A DNA stretch of 64,000 nucleotides from Paenibacillus radicis (ex Xue et al. 2023) (GCF_024722015.1 NZ_JANQBD010000008.1:124001-188000), one strand, 5' to 3'; counted from the first letter of the stretch, positions 51,314 to 61,058 are shown. Translations and numbers: made by a program. The notes: generated from the sequence alone by a model not told the origin.

Positions 51314-52687
51314 ATGACCAAAGAAATCGAATTAAAGCAAGTCCTGGAGCTTTCGCTGGGGTCCCCTATCGGTATGCTACGTGCTTTCCCAGTGCGGCTT
51401 GGCGAAGGTAACCATGCCATTGCGGTAGTTTACAGTGCTGATTTCGATATTGACCCATATTATGAAATGTTTTTCTTTCCAACGGATACCTTGAAGCTGA
51501 CGCTATTCACGCAGGAGGGGGATCTATTATGGACTCGTGATTTCGGCAAAACGGTTATTCCGGGCATCTGGTTTTGCCCTGTCTTTCCTTTCGATCTGGA
51601 CGGCGATGGTGTGGATGAAATCTGGTATGTCAACAACCTGAACCAGCAGCATCAGCTAAGCCTGCAAAACAGCTGTCTGGAACGGCTCGATGGACGGACT
51701 GGTGAAACAATCGGACAATATCCGTGGATCTATCAGGATGTCCAGCAAACGTTATCCACCCAATTCCGCAATTTTATTGCAGGCGGGCACGTGAACGGTG
51801 ACCCTATATTAGTAACAGCGCAGGGAACCTATGGCAATATGTACCTTCAAGGCTGGAATAAGGACATGAGCCTTCGTTGGAAATTCAAGGTAGGTAAAGA
51901 CGAAGCAGGTGCCAGAGGGAGCCATCTGTGCCCTGTGGTGGATATCAATCAGGATGGGATTGATGAGATTTTCTGGGGGGAACGCTGTATCGAACTCGAT
52001 ACCGGCCAAGAGCTGTTCTGCGCCGACCGCGATACCTACCGCGGGCATTCCGATATTATCCAGCCGATGCGCAATCCAATTACGGGTGAATGGAGTTTTT
52101 ATACGATCCGAGAGGGAGACCCTGAAGCATCGCCGCGCGTGCTTCTGTACGACACCGCGGGTGAAAGGCTGTGGGGCGACGTCGATTACGGCCACATGGA
52201 CATGGGCTGGACCGCTCGTCTGAAAGACGACGGCGGGCATGTCGCGATGGCGATCCGCATCGGGAAAAAAACCTGCGGGCCGGACGGCCGCTTTCATCAG
52301 GACCGCGATGAATTCGTCTTCGATACCGCAGACGGCCAGCCCTACACGCTGCCCTTCAGCGTGTACCAAACCATCCCCGTCGACCTGAATGGCGACGGGT
52401 TCCATGAGCTCGTCCGCGGCGTGCCTGGCGGCGACGGCGAAGTGCTCGACCGCAGCGGACGCTCCTGCGGGCACGTCGGCGGAACCGTGGCCATGGCGTC
52501 ACGGTTCATGGATTTGCCGGGTGAGCAGCTGCTCTGCTTCTACCCGGAAGGCATGATTCGCATCTGGGCCGATGCAAACGCCAAAGACAATGAGCGGGCG
52601 CTCCGGCGTTATCGCGACCCGTTCTATACCAACAGCCAACGGTTAACCGGTGTCGGTTATAATCTATGCCTCATGTGCGGGCTATAA
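51314..52687 (+). CDS. Beta-propeller protein, paralogue of 43832-45217
   Basis: 457 residues, no signal peptide. Colinear with the product of 43832-45217 over its whole length, sharing VYSADFDIDP, FPFDLDGDGVDEIW, WGERCIELDTGQELFCADRD, CGPDGRFHQDRDEF and PFSVYQTIPVDLNGDGFHE. The three DxDGDG-type loops are kept. GGAGGTTTAATC precedes the ATG. The 3' half is much more GC-rich than the 5' half, which may reflect recombination. It closes the plus-strand arm; the two paralogues therefore stand at mirror positions of the locus. Confidence 0.65.
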   Translation: MTKEIELKQVLELSLGSPIGMLRAFPVRLGEGNHAIAVVYSADFDIDPYYEMFFFPTDTLKLTLFTQEGDLLWTRDFGKTVIPGIWFCPVFPFDLDGDGVDEIWYVNNLNQQHQLSLQNSCLERLDGRTGETIGQYPWIYQDVQQTLSTQFRNFIAGGHVNGDPILVTAQGTYGNMYLQGWNKDMSLRWKFKVGKDEAGARGSHLCPVVDINQDGIDEIFWGERCIELDTGQELFCADRDTYRGHSDIIQPMRNPITGEWSFYTIREGDPEASPRVLLYDTAGERLWGDVDYGHMDMGWTARLKDDGGHVAMAIRIGKKTCGPDGRFHQDRDEFVFDTADGQPYTLPFSVYQTIPVDLNGDGFHELVRGVPGGDGEVLDRSGRSCGHVGGTVAMASRFMDLPGEQLLCFYPEGMIRIWADANAKDNERALRRYRDPFYTNSQRLTGVGYNLCLMCGL

Positions 52688-52706
52688 AAAGGCTACCGGC
52701 TCCTTG

Positions 52707-52777
52707 CTTGATCCCATAAAACATTATAGCCGCGATATTCGCGGCTATTAATATGATAATGTTTTTGTCACCCGACA
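52707..52777. repeat. Nested-palindrome repeat, copy 2
   Basis: CTTGATCCC, TAGCCGCG/CGCGGCTA hairpin (52727-52734, 52740-52747), ATTAAT and TTTTTGTCACCCGACA repeat the order seen at 591-662. Here it lies right after the propeller gene and may also serve as its terminator. Confidence 0.6.
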
Positions 52778-52940
52778 TGAACCCAAAAAATAAGCTTCGT
52801 CTAAATATTCGTGTGCCCATTGTTGGATAAAGGGAAATATTTCACTAGGTCACACCGATATCAGCTTTGTGATGTTTCCTTTAGGTAGGTGTTTTATTAA
52901 GCTATCGTACTCGTTGAGGAGCCTAGCAATGCTGATGTAT

Positions 52941-54131
52941 CTATTTATCAGTTTTTGGGTAGTAAGAAAATTCCGGATTTTTTACTATATATTGTTTTTC
53001 TTTTGTCAATGCGTTTATTAATTCTGGTCCTACATTAAGATTCCCCTGTACTAATTGATGAGGTGTAAGTGCCATCCACTGATTAAGCGAAACATCTTCA
53101 AAGCGGTCACTCTTAAATATCTCCATAGCCCAAAGGGTTTTATCACCGGTATTCTCAATATAGTGACCAAATGCACGCGGTACATATCCTACATCCCCAG
53201 CTCGATAATCGAAAGTGCGAGCAGTGCCATTGGCTGCGAATACCGTCATACGAGCCGTACCTGAGATATAATATTGCCATTCATCATTATTTGGATGCCA
53301 ATGCATTTCTCTCATCGCTCCTGGTTTGATTTCCAATAACGATGCGGCAATTTGAGTGGAAATCGGAAAGTTGGTAGAATCGACTATACGCACAGTGCCG
53401 CCCGGAGTTACAATCGGCTTTTGTGCGAGTAGTCGATGTGTAAAGGATAATGGTATCGTACCTTGCGGGTCTGGTACCTGCTGACTTTCGATTGGACCGG
53501 GAACAGTTCCCTGATAAATGTATAGTTGATGGTTCGGGATATGGGCAAAAGTGCTTGTTGGCACACCGAAATTCGTCGATAGTACGTCCATTGGTGTATG
53601 TGCGAACCAATCGGAGATAGTTATAGTATTGAGGTCAGAGAAATTACCGTCAGGGAAGACGAGCAAAAACTCGCTACCTTCTTCCAACCCTTGAATAGAA
53701 TGCGGAATTCCGGGAGGGAAGTACCACAAGTCGCCTACACCTACGTCGGCAATGAAGTTCCTCCCGTTCTGGTCAACTGATGTAATGCGTGCTCGCCCCA
53801 CAAGCATGATAGCCCATTCCGCTTGCTGATGCCAATGTAACTCGCGAACACCACCCGGAGTCAAAGCCATATTCACCCCCGCAATCGTGGTTGAAATCGG
53901 CAGTTCTCTAACCGTAATTTCCCGCGACCAGCCACCATGATTTAACTGCATATGAGTGTCGGAGAAAGAGAACTTCATATTGGACAACGACCCGGCATCG
54001 GTGGCAGGCGATACTAGCATGTCAGGGTTCTCAATGTCTCGCATGATGTCGCGTGGTCCTAAATCCCACCAACCGGCACCATCATTTCTTATCGGTTGTG
54101 GTATATTTCCATTCCGTGTTTCGTTTTTCAT
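52941..54131 (-). CDS. Bicupin, oxalate decarboxylase family
   Basis: 396 residues, two cupin domains each with manganese ligands: HWHQQAEW (H99, H101, E105) plus H144, and HWHPNNDEW (H277, H279, E284) plus H323. Overall colinear with OxdC. The active-site lid, SENS in OxdC, reads SDLN (165-168) here, removing the catalytic Glu, so decarboxylation may be weak or replaced by another reaction. No signal peptide. Monocistronic; GGGGAG precedes the ATG. Confidence 0.88.
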   Translation of the reverse strand: MKNETRNGNIPQPIRNDGAGWWDLGPRDIMRDIENPDMLVSPATDAGSLSNMKFSFSDTHMQLNHGGWSREITVRELPISTTIAGVNMALTPGGVRELHWHQQAEWAIMLVGRARITSVDQNGRNFIADVGVGDLWYFPPGIPHSIQGLEEGSEFLLVFPDGNFSDLNTITISDWFAHTPMDVLSTNFGVPTSTFAHIPNHQLYIYQGTVPGPIESQQVPDPQGTIPLSFTHRLLAQKPIVTPGGTVRIVDSTNFPISTQIAASLLEIKPGAMREMHWHPNNDEWQYYISGTARMTVFAANGTARTFDYRAGDVGYVPRAFGHYIENTGDKTLWAMEIFKSDRFEDVSLNQWMALTPHQLVQGNLNVGPELINALTKEKQYIVKNPEFSYYPKTDK

Positions 54132-54574
54132 AATTATTTACTCCCCTCGATCTATTCACTTCATAATCGTGACTGGGTAAATGCCTAATGTAAGTTATGA
54201 ATAGAAACAGGAATTGGAAACATGTCCACTTTAAACCTTAAACTGCTCTCGACCTTGTTTGAAATAACCGTACTGATTCCAAACTTCAATTATTCAAGAA
54301 TGTTACCACGCTATCCTGCCCACGTAACAAGTATGCCCATTGATTCCGGCAGCCTCGTTTCTGTTACTTGCTTATTCGACCATTGACTATCGAGTCCCTT
54401 TGATTGTTGATTTAATTACTTCATAACTACATAACTAAAAAAGTATCATTTTCAAACCACCACAGGTAACCGTCTTTAGGCTGAACAGGCAAAAATCGTC
54501 CCTGTTTATCCGTTTTTCATTCATAATTCCATCCAATCTTAAAGAACAACTTGACAACGGCAAAAACATAAAGA

Positions 54575-54623
54575 AGATCGCCCTCCACTTGGCCAAGAAG
54601 GCCGATTAAAGGGCGATTGTTGT
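54575..54623. terminator. Hairpin in intergenic region, probable terminator
   Basis: GATCGCCCT and AGGGCGATT arms enclose a second GGCC/GGCC hairpin. It lies between the bicupin promoter side and the AbrB gene end. The rest of 54180-54730 has a partial CTATCCTGCCC repeat at 54310 but no gene. Confidence 0.5.
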
Positions 54624-54732
54624 TTAGAAAATCGCTTTGGACTTAATTTTATTTTCTCTCTTTGTCAATCAGCGGCGAAAAAATGGCTTTTCTAAACAGT
54701 CTGAAGGCATTTAAGCGTTGGCTTGCATGCAA

Positions 54733-55860
54733 CTACTGGGCCATTCTTTTTTCCCTCATCACCGACTGGAAGATTACCCTAAGTAAAGGCGGCACCGCAA
54801 AAAAGATAAACAAAGTTCGGAACAACTGATAACAGGTAATCACCGATAAATCTCCATTCACATCTTTGGCAATGAATGCCATCTGATCCATGCCACCTGG
54901 CGATAGACTTAGAAATGAAGTGACTACAGTTATATCATGCAGCCTAGTCAACAGCAGGCTCAACAAGATCGAGCACCCAATCAGCGCCACCCCGTTAAAT
55001 AGCGCCAGCAAAATGATTTTGAGCTTATGCTTCAAGTTTTCCGGCTTCAGTAGCAGACCGATGTAGCTCCCCATCATGATCTGCGACAAGTCAAGTACGA
55101 GTATCGGTAACGAATGGCCTTCATAACCAGACAAATTCAGCAGCATTGTGCCGATCATCGGCCCAAGCAGAAATGCCGTCGGGAACCTGATTTTTTGCCC
55201 AATGAGCGCTAACAGCACGCATACGACAGCGAATAGCCAGATATGTGGGAACAACGCTGCATACCCACCACTGGATCCGGTAGCTGCGATTGCGGCGCTG
55301 TGGTTGATTGTAACGTGAAACAGCGGGCTAAAAATGAGCAGTGGTACGCAAAACATGATCATGATCAGCCGGGATACCTGCAAAAAGGTAACAATCGTCA
55401 GATCGATTCCCTTCATTTCCTCAGCCAGCGAGACCATTTGACTGAGCCCGCCGGGAATGCTTCCCATAAGGATGGTCGGAAAAGGAATGCCAGACAACAA
55501 CGAGATGATGAATGCAATGCCTCCGGCGCACACGAGCAAAAGTGCCGTAAACAGAACCATCGTCGGCAACTGTTGTCCAATTTGCGCCAAGGTCGAAGCG
55601 GTGAACGACAGCCCCAGCGTGTAACCGATAATAATCATCCCGGTATTGCGGATTTGTACGGGCCAGAAGAACGTTATTCCCCTAAATATTTTGGAGCCAA
55701 TTAAGACGAAAACCATCGAGCCCAATAGCCATGGAAGCGGCATGTGGATCAGTTGAAAGAAGAAGCCCCCCAAAACTGCAATGGTGCAAGCCGTCAAGAA
55801 GCGGATCCACTTGCTCTCTTTCCAGGATGAACTCTGGTGTGAATACTCTGTGCCATCCAT
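54733..55860 (-). CDS. AbrB-family membrane protein
   Basis: 375 residues, about ten helices in two homologous halves: GSMVFVLIGSKIF with LLSGIPFPTILMGSIPGGLS, and LLGPMIGTMLLNLSGY with FLSLSPGGMDQMAFIAKDV. The paired GSIPGG and SPGGMDQM motifs define the AbrB duplication family, formerly called putative ammonia monooxygenase; these are probably transporters of unknown substrate. Its start overlaps the stop of the MBL gene (TAATG), so the two are translationally coupled. Confidence 0.88.
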   Translation of the reverse strand: MDGTEYSHQSSSWKESKWIRFLTACTIAVLGGFFFQLIHMPLPWLLGSMVFVLIGSKIFRGITFFWPVQIRNTGMIIIGYTLGLSFTASTLAQIGQQLPTMVLFTALLLVCAGGIAFIISLLSGIPFPTILMGSIPGGLSQMVSLAEEMKGIDLTIVTFLQVSRLIMIMFCVPLLIFSPLFHVTINHSAAIAATGSSGGYAALFPHIWLFAVVCVLLALIGQKIRFPTAFLLGPMIGTMLLNLSGYEGHSLPILVLDLSQIMMGSYIGLLLKPENLKHKLKIILLALFNGVALIGCSILLSLLLTRLHDITVVTSFLSLSPGGMDQMAFIAKDVNGDLSVITCYQLFRTLFIFFAVPPLLRVIFQSVMREKRMAQ

Positions 55861-56588
55861 TACAGGCTCTCCGTCAATTCGTCAATTGCTGCTCGGACAT
55901 CACCTTGAAATACGCCTCCGTGATAGCAAATCACATTGTCGATTGAATAATCCTTGAATTTGCGAAGCGATGCAAGGGCTGTCTTCATGTCAGGCGTAAC
56001 TGCTGAGTTGGGACCGTGGAGTTTCCCTTTCTCGATGACCATCGCATCTCCGGCAATGAGAGTTTTGCTTAGCTCATGGTACAAGCAAATATGACCCGGC
56101 GTATGTCCAGGCGTATGAATGACCGTAAGACCTCCGCCGAAAGGCAGCTTCTCTCTGTCAGCCAGAAGGCGAGTTACATTTTTTACTTTTCCCGAAAAGT
56201 TGGTCTCAAATGCGGAAGCAAGGTCACGCGGCAAAGAAGCAATCAACCTCTCCTTAAACTCTTCATTTAACTTGATCATCGGCTTCAATCCATCGATATA
56301 AGGTTGGTCATCTGTGTGCGCGTATACGTCCACGCTTTCGCCTTTAAATTCCGGCAGGCCGCCCACATGATCGATATCCTGATGGGTAAGAATAATGGAA
56401 TAAGGTGCCTTCGGATCGATTCCCGCTTGGGTCAAGAGCTTCTTAATGAGACCGTAACTTCCAGGCATTCCGGTATCTACCAATACGTAAGCGTGTTCGT
56501 CACGGATGACCGTAGGGTTGATGACCATTTGGTTTGCACCTACTTGAATGGTGACCTCCAGCATTTCAATATGTTCATTAATTTTCAT
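55860..56588 (-). CDS. MBL-fold metallo-hydrolase
   Basis: About 242 residues. Zinc motif ILTHQDIDHVGGLPEF (a variant HxxxDH in which the second His is Gln), VIHTPGHTPGHICLYH, the bridging Asp in LIAGDAMV and CYHGG. Cytoplasmic. The start is taken at MKINEHIEM by homology; a longer frame from 56627 has the ribosome-site-like AAGGAGGTG inside it. Forms an operon with the AbrB gene, controlled presumably by the divergent TetR. Confidence 0.88.
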   Translation of the reverse strand: MKINEHIEMLEVTIQVGANQMVINPTVIRDEHAYVLVDTGMPGSYGLIKKLLTQAGIDPKAPYSIILTHQDIDHVGGLPEFKGESVDVYAHTDDQPYIDGLKPMIKLNEEFKERLIASLPRDLASAFETNFSGKVKNVTRLLADREKLPFGGGLTVIHTPGHTPGHICLYHELSKTLIAGDAMVIEKGKLHGPNSAVTPDMKTALASLRKFKDYSIDNVICYHGGVFQGDVRAAIDELTESL

Positions 56589-56741
56589 GTTACGCCAAAG
56601 CTTAGTGCTCTGGCACACCTCCTTCATATTTAATAATTTATAAAACTCACGAGTTCATTATATGACTTATAAGTTTTTTGTGTAAATTCCTTTATTGACC
56701 ATCAGGCTGGGGCATGTCAGAATGTGTAGAGGTGATAAAAG

Positions 56742-57647
56742 ATGGAACAATTCAAAAGACAACAAATCGTCGATACGGCAATGCACATTTTCAAGGAAAA
56801 AGGTTATTTCGCAGCCTCCATGCAGGACATCGCAGAAGCTTGCAGCATGGCCAAAGCGAGCATCTACAAAGTATTTCCCTCGAAGGAGGATTTGTTTACT
56901 GGAATCTTCGTCGAGGTTCACCGGACACTGTTCGAAGAATCCCGCTCGCTGGAACGCACGCTTAGGTTAGAAGGTCATCCACCTAAGGAAAATTTGCGTC
57001 GCAAGATTGCTTTTCAGCTGCAATTTATGCTCGAAAACTACTTTTTCACCAGTGAATTCAAAGACTTGCCAATTACAAGCAACGAGAACTTCCTGAATGA
57101 ATGGCGTAAAAAACGAGCTACTTTGCTAGCCATGCACCATGACTGCTTCCATGAAGCGTATGGCGAGCCCATTGTCCCCTATCTTGGAGATACGGTGGCT
57201 ATCTTCCGCGGCATGCTGAAAGAATATTTAACTCATTTGGTCCAAGCCGTAATTGCGGTCCCCACATCTGAATTGGCCGGATTTCTCGTGGATCGGATGG
57301 ATGTGATCGTCGGGGATTTGATCACAAGCAGTGCAGAGCCAATACTCAAGGCTTCGAGTGCTTATTTCAACGACATCAGCCCATTGAATGACGAGACCAG
57401 ACAGACCAACCTCAAAGAGTTTCTAAAATTCTTTGTCGTTAAGATTGAGGAATTGCCCCAGCCAGAACGTATTCGGAATGAGCTGCTCGAGGTAATCGAT
57501 CTACTGCAGCGTGAGCTTGAGCAACCTGAGCCGAATGGCACCCTTTTAAGAGTGTACATCACCTTTTTAGATACCGTCAGCGATTTGAAGCCTTATGTAC
57601 ACCAGCTCGTCCTTTTGCTGAATATTAATACTTTCCTTATTTCTTAA
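56742..57647 (+). CDS. TetR-family regulator, long form
   Basis: 301 residues, longer than the usual about 200. HTH: RQQIVDTAMHIFKEKGYFAA and SMQDIAEACSMAKASIYKVF (helix 3), PSKEDLF. The C-terminal part is helical with TYR-like amphipathic segments and an extra about 90 residues. GAGGTGATAAAAG precedes the ATG. Divergent from the MBL-AbrB operon with 150 bp between, so it is the likely local repressor. Confidence 0.9.
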   Translation: MEQFKRQQIVDTAMHIFKEKGYFAASMQDIAEACSMAKASIYKVFPSKEDLFTGIFVEVHRTLFEESRSLERTLRLEGHPPKENLRRKIAFQLQFMLENYFFTSEFKDLPITSNENFLNEWRKKRATLLAMHHDCFHEAYGEPIVPYLGDTVAIFRGMLKEYLTHLVQAVIAVPTSELAGFLVDRMDVIVGDLITSSAEPILKASSAYFNDISPLNDETRQTNLKEFLKFFVVKIEELPQPERIRNELLEVIDLLQRELEQPEPNGTLLRVYITFLDTVSDLKPYVHQLVLLLNINTFLIS

Positions 57648-57965
57648 ATCTAGTGAGTTCCTCCACCGCAAGTTTCTACCAAACGTCCCACCCTCTTTAC
57701 CATCAACTACATCTTCCGGAGCTCCTTGTTGTCTAGGGCTTGGCCCTAATAACAATAGACGGCGCAATAAATGCAACCGTCTATTCAGAAGGAGAACTAT
57801 GGGATGTGGAATTACTTGGAGAATGCTCCACATCATATCATATGAAATTCTATTAAAATTGGAACGACATATTTCCCTTGCAAGTGTCTAATTTTGGGAC
57901 AGCCCAATCTTTTAACTCGACCTGTTCATAAAATACAGAAGGTTAAACGAAAGGAGGCAGAAACC

Positions 57966-58085
57966 ATGGGACTTGGAGTTGGAGGACTTGGTGGTGTAGG
58001 TAGCTGCGGTGGATTTTTTACATCTACTGGTGTGATTCTTGTACTTTTCATTTTGTTGGTCATTGTTTCTCGTTCATTTATCTAG
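57966..58085 (+). CDS. YjcZ-family small sporulation protein
   Basis: 39 residues from MGLGVGGLGGVGSCGG, with AAAGGAGGCAGAAACC before the ATG; a longer frame upstream lacks this. A Gly-rich head and a single hydrophobic helix ending VSRSFI follow the YjcZ pattern (usually TLIVVLFILLIIVG). These tiny peptides are made during sporulation and associate with membranes or coat; function is unsettled. A terminator follows. Confidence 0.85.
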   Translation: MGLGVGGLGGVGSCGGFFTSTGVILVLFILLVIVSRSFI

Positions 58086-58202
58086 TATTGTCCAAAAGAA
58101 TTATGCTTGGACTCAAGATTATATTATTTTCTGCGTATTTGGTAACTATTAATTTTGGATATTAGACTCGCCACCCACACCTCATAATATCCTAAGAGCT
58201 AT

Positions 58203-58234
58203 GCCCTCATTCCTTCGGGATTAAGGGCTTTTTT
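58203..58234 (+). terminator. Terminator of the yjcZ-like gene
   Basis: GCCCT/AGGGC outer and ATTCC/GGGAT inner stems with TTC loop, followed by TTTTTTCG. Confidence 0.75.
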
Positions 58235-58317
58235 CGTTTAATCAGGTTATAGAATCATCTTGTGTAACCTTATTATTGTTCAACTATGGTCTCCCGTTCC
58301 CTCACCCATAAAAAAGT

Positions 58318-58360
58318 AGCCGCCTCAAAGGTTGTTATCGAACTTCCTTTGAGGGCGGCT
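58318..58360 (-). terminator. Terminator of TetR gene 58374-58964
   Basis: AGCCGCC TCAAAGG (58318-58331) pairs with CCTTTGA GGGCGGCT (58346-58360) with one bulge; T-run on the minus side (TTTTTTA). Confidence 0.8.
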
Positions 58361-58373
58361 TATGGCAATCTAT

Positions 58374-58964
58374 CTACGTTACATCTCTAAGAGTTACAGC
58401 ATTCCAACACGAACGGATTGCATCGCTGACGCTCTCATTGCTTAACTCGAAGATTCCGTGCAGGTGGGCCTTCAGCATGTAAACAAATGTGCCGTAATGC
58501 ATCTGCACCATAATTTTCGGATTCATCGGTATAAACAGCTTCTCCTGAATGGCTTCTCGATATAACTCGTTCATTGGCCCACACCATCCGCCGGTATAAA
58601 CTTCTTGCTTTACCTCTTCGTAAATGTAAGGCGAGAACGAATACTGCTCTATAAATTGAAAGCCCTGAGGATATTTTTTCCCCAATTCGATAACCCGATT
58701 CCAACCAAATTCAAACTTTTCACGAATCGTTGTGCCCTTTAGCAAGCCTACTCGCACATACTCTCCGTTAAACGTAACAATGGCTTTGTACAATTCGTTA
58801 ACGATATCTTCTTTACTTTTGAAATAATGATAAATATTCCCGGTCGATACACCAGACTCCTTGGCGATAAGCGCCATTGAGGTAGCTTGTAATTCCTTTC
58901 GGATGATGATATTAAGTGTTGTTTCAAGGACAGCCTGCTGCACCCTGTTATAGTTCTCAAACAT
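58374..58964 (-). CDS. TetR-family transcriptional regulator
   Basis: 196 residues: AVLETTLNIIIRKELQATSM, ALIAKESGVSTGNIYHYFKS (recognition helix) and KEDIVNELYKAIV, followed by a helical ligand domain. The palindrome GAATGATCATTC lies 29 bp upstream (58993-59004), and a close relative GAATGTTCATTC is placed just after the -10 box of the upstream SDR gene, so this TetR is the likely repressor of both. Same strand as the SDR but with its own control region. Confidence 0.9.
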   Translation of the reverse strand: MFENYNRVQQAVLETTLNIIIRKELQATSMALIAKESGVSTGNIYHYFKSKEDIVNELYKAIVTFNGEYVRVGLLKGTTIREKFEFGWNRVIELGKKYPQGFQFIEQYSFSPYIYEEVKQEVYTGGWCGPMNELYREAIQEKLFIPMNPKIMVQMHYGTFVYMLKAHLHGIFELSNESVSDAIRSCWNAVTLRDVT

Positions 58965-58992
58965 TTGGTTATCCCGCTCCCACCATAAGATC

Positions 58993-59004
58993 GAATGATC
59001 ATTC
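58993..59004. promoter_or_regulatory. TetR operator (own gene)
   Basis: GAATGATCATTC, perfect 12-bp palindrome inside the longer shared string AGATCGAATG(A/T)TCATTCTA. Confidence 0.75.
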
Positions 59005-59086
59005 TAATCTAACATACACCTTATGCAATCCGTAGTCAAGATTGTCAGATCGACCTGTCGTTATGACGAAGCGTTTCATAATGGGC

Positions 59087-59908
59087 TTACATATAATTCT
59101 TAGCAATGGTCTCCAAATATTCTTCAATGGACACAGAATTTCTAAGCGCCATCAGATCATTGCCTGCTGTTCCGATGACAGTGCGAAATTTATTGCTCTC
59201 TCCAGTCGCCAAAGCGGCTATGGCATCCACGATAATTTGAGGATCATCCAATGAAGAGCTGGATTCTGCATGATTCATTAAATTCTGCACTTTCGTCATC
59301 AGATTTTCGTAATCCTGTATGTTATCATCTCGGTTCCAAGTGATACTGTTCTTGAAATTATTTCCTGTAGAACCTCCCTGCTCGATCAATCTAAGCTCGA
59401 TATTCAACGGCTTCAGTTCGTAATAAAGACCTTCCGTCAGTCCTTCCAAAGCAAATTTAGACATATTATAGAGAGATCCGAGTGGCACCGCTGTCGTGAT
59501 TCCCATGAAAGAGCTGATATTGATGAACATGCCTCCGCCATTGGCTCTGAAATGTGGTATAAATTTACGAATGACATTGATCGGTCCTCGCGTATTAACG
59601 GCGAATTGCCAGTCAATCGCTTCTTCTTGGGCTAATTCCAACGGACCATAAGTCCCCATACCGGCATTATTGATGACGACGTCGATCTTACCGAACGCGG
59701 CTATGGCTTGATCTACCGATGTTTGAACTTCATGCACATTGGTGACGTCCAGTTTGAAAATTTTGATATTATCGTAACCTGTAAGCTCGGTTTCTTTATT
59801 GGGTGTACGCATGGTTGCGGCTACGTTCCAGCCCATTTCAGCAAATCGAATCGCCGTAAGTTTTCCCAAACCTGAACTCGTTCCCGTAATAAAAACTGTT
59901 TTACTCAT
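59087..59908 (-). CDS. Short-chain dehydrogenase/reductase
   Basis: 273 residues: TVFITGTSSGLGKLTAIRFA (cofactor site), INNAGMGTYGPLEL, ISSFMG and YNMSKFALEGL (YxxxK). ATMRTPNKE after strand 2 suggests NADP. Close in design to the SDR at 20675-21523, perhaps an ancient duplicate, but under TetR rather than MerR control. GGAGGTATTAAC precedes the ATG. Substrate unknown. Confidence 0.92.
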   Translation of the reverse strand: MSKTVFITGTSSGLGKLTAIRFAEMGWNVAATMRTPNKETELTGYDNIKIFKLDVTNVHEVQTSVDQAIAAFGKIDVVINNAGMGTYGPLELAQEEAIDWQFAVNTRGPINVIRKFIPHFRANGGGMFINISSFMGITTAVPLGSLYNMSKFALEGLTEGLYYELKPLNIELRLIEQGGSTGNNFKNSITWNRDDNIQDYENLMTKVQNLMNHAESSSSLDDPQIIVDAIAALATGESNKFRTVIGTAGNDLMALRNSVSIEEYLETIAKNYM

Positions 59909-59966
59909 GTTAATACCTCCAAATTATAAATTGAACGTTATTTATAACAATTAAATGGTTTAGATC

Positions 59967-60008
59967 GAATGTTCATTCTATTATGATATAAGATTTGTTT
60001 TCTGTCAA
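59967..60008 (-). promoter_or_regulatory. SDR promoter and TetR operator
   Basis: Minus strand TTGACA (60008-60003), 17-bp spacer, CATAAT (59985-59980), then the operator GAATGTTCATTC (59967-59978 on the plus strand, complement read on minus) at the expected transcription start. Confidence 0.75.
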
Positions 60009-60315
60009 ATACGTGACAAAGATTATCGTCCTGATTCCTATGTAATTCAATTTCAAAGGTTCCGTCAAAAAACAAAGGAAATCTTCTTCGAATTGAATGT
60101 TGCATCGGCTGATTAAAGGCTTCTTTTATATTTACCCAAAGCGAATTCTAGATAAAGGATCTATTTAGTCAAATAATCCGCTTCATTTGAAGTTTTTTAA
60201 TTTTTACTCAAGCTTTATAACAAGGCATCATCATTTCATAGAAACTGATCATCAAAGTACATACTCTTTTTGCCGGAAAAATCGTAAAATAGAAGTAGTC
60301 AAGGAGGTCGTTGCT

Positions 60316-61026
60316 ATGTTGACGGAGCAGGTCTTCGTTGGAAGCGTGTTTATTGCAGGTCTGCTCTCCTTCTTCTCCCCGTGTATTTTTCCATTATTGC
60401 CTGTATATGTCGCCCATCTCGGCGGCGCGACCCCGGGGAGTGAGTTGAAAGCAATCCAATTAGGAAAAATACGGATTCATCCGTCCCTTATTGGCAACAC
60501 GTTGTTTTTTATTCTCGGATTATCCTTTGTTTTTGTGTTGCTCGGATTTGGTGCGGGTGCATTAGGGAGCATTATTAACAACTCTTGGTTTATCGTTATT
60601 TGCGGGGTAGTCGTAGTTTTATTGGGGATCTTTCAAACGGGTGTAGTTAAGCTGCTTTTCATGCAACGAGAGAAAAAAATGACGATAGAATGGGAGGGAA
60701 AAAAGGGCTTTGTAGCCTCATTTTTGCTCGGTTTCACGTTCAGCTTTGGTTGGACGCCATGTATCGGTCCGATACTCGCTGCTGTGCTCAGCCTTTCTGC
60801 CAGTGAAGGTTCGTCGGTACAGGGCGGTGGCTTTATGCTCATTTATGCGAGCGGTCTAGCTATTCCCTTCCTGCTCCTTTCGCTCTTTTCAGATCTTTTG
60901 ATCGGACGTCTGAGAGCATTCAATAGGCATATGCCTATGTTAAAAGTGATCTCCGGTATCCTGCTTGTTGTTATGGGGGTACTCCTTATGACGAATAATT
61001 TGAACATGATTACACCTGCGTTTTAG
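60316..61026 (+). CDS. CcdA/DsbD-like thiol-disulfide membrane protein
   Basis: 236 residues from MLTEQVF, where AAGGAGG (60301-60307) precedes the ATG; the frame extends 43 codons upstream without support. Six helices; cysteines in FFSPCIFPLLPVY and GWTPCIGPIL are the paired redox cysteines of CcdA. It moves electrons from cytoplasmic thioredoxin to the outside. The next genes encode an extracytoplasmic thioredoxin and MsrAB, so the role here is to power methionine sulfoxide repair rather than cytochrome maturation. Confidence 0.9.
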   Translation: MLTEQVFVGSVFIAGLLSFFSPCIFPLLPVYVAHLGGATPGSELKAIQLGKIRIHPSLIGNTLFFILGLSFVFVLLGFGAGALGSIINNSWFIVICGVVVVLLGIFQTGVVKLLFMQREKKMTIEWEGKKGFVASFLLGFTFSFGWTPCIGPILAAVLSLSASEGSSVQGGGFMLIYASGLAIPFLLLSLFSDLLIGRLRAFNRHMPMLKVISGILLVVMGVLLMTNNLNMITPAF

Positions 61027-61058
61027 TGGCAAATTGCAAAGATAAAAGGAGGTTTCCC

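Noticed and set aside
57567..57836. 89-codon minus-strand frame overlapping the end of the TetR gene
   Set aside because: Arg/Leu-rich, overlaps a real gene and has no ribosome site; the region 57660-57890 may hold an eroded short gene but none is supportable.
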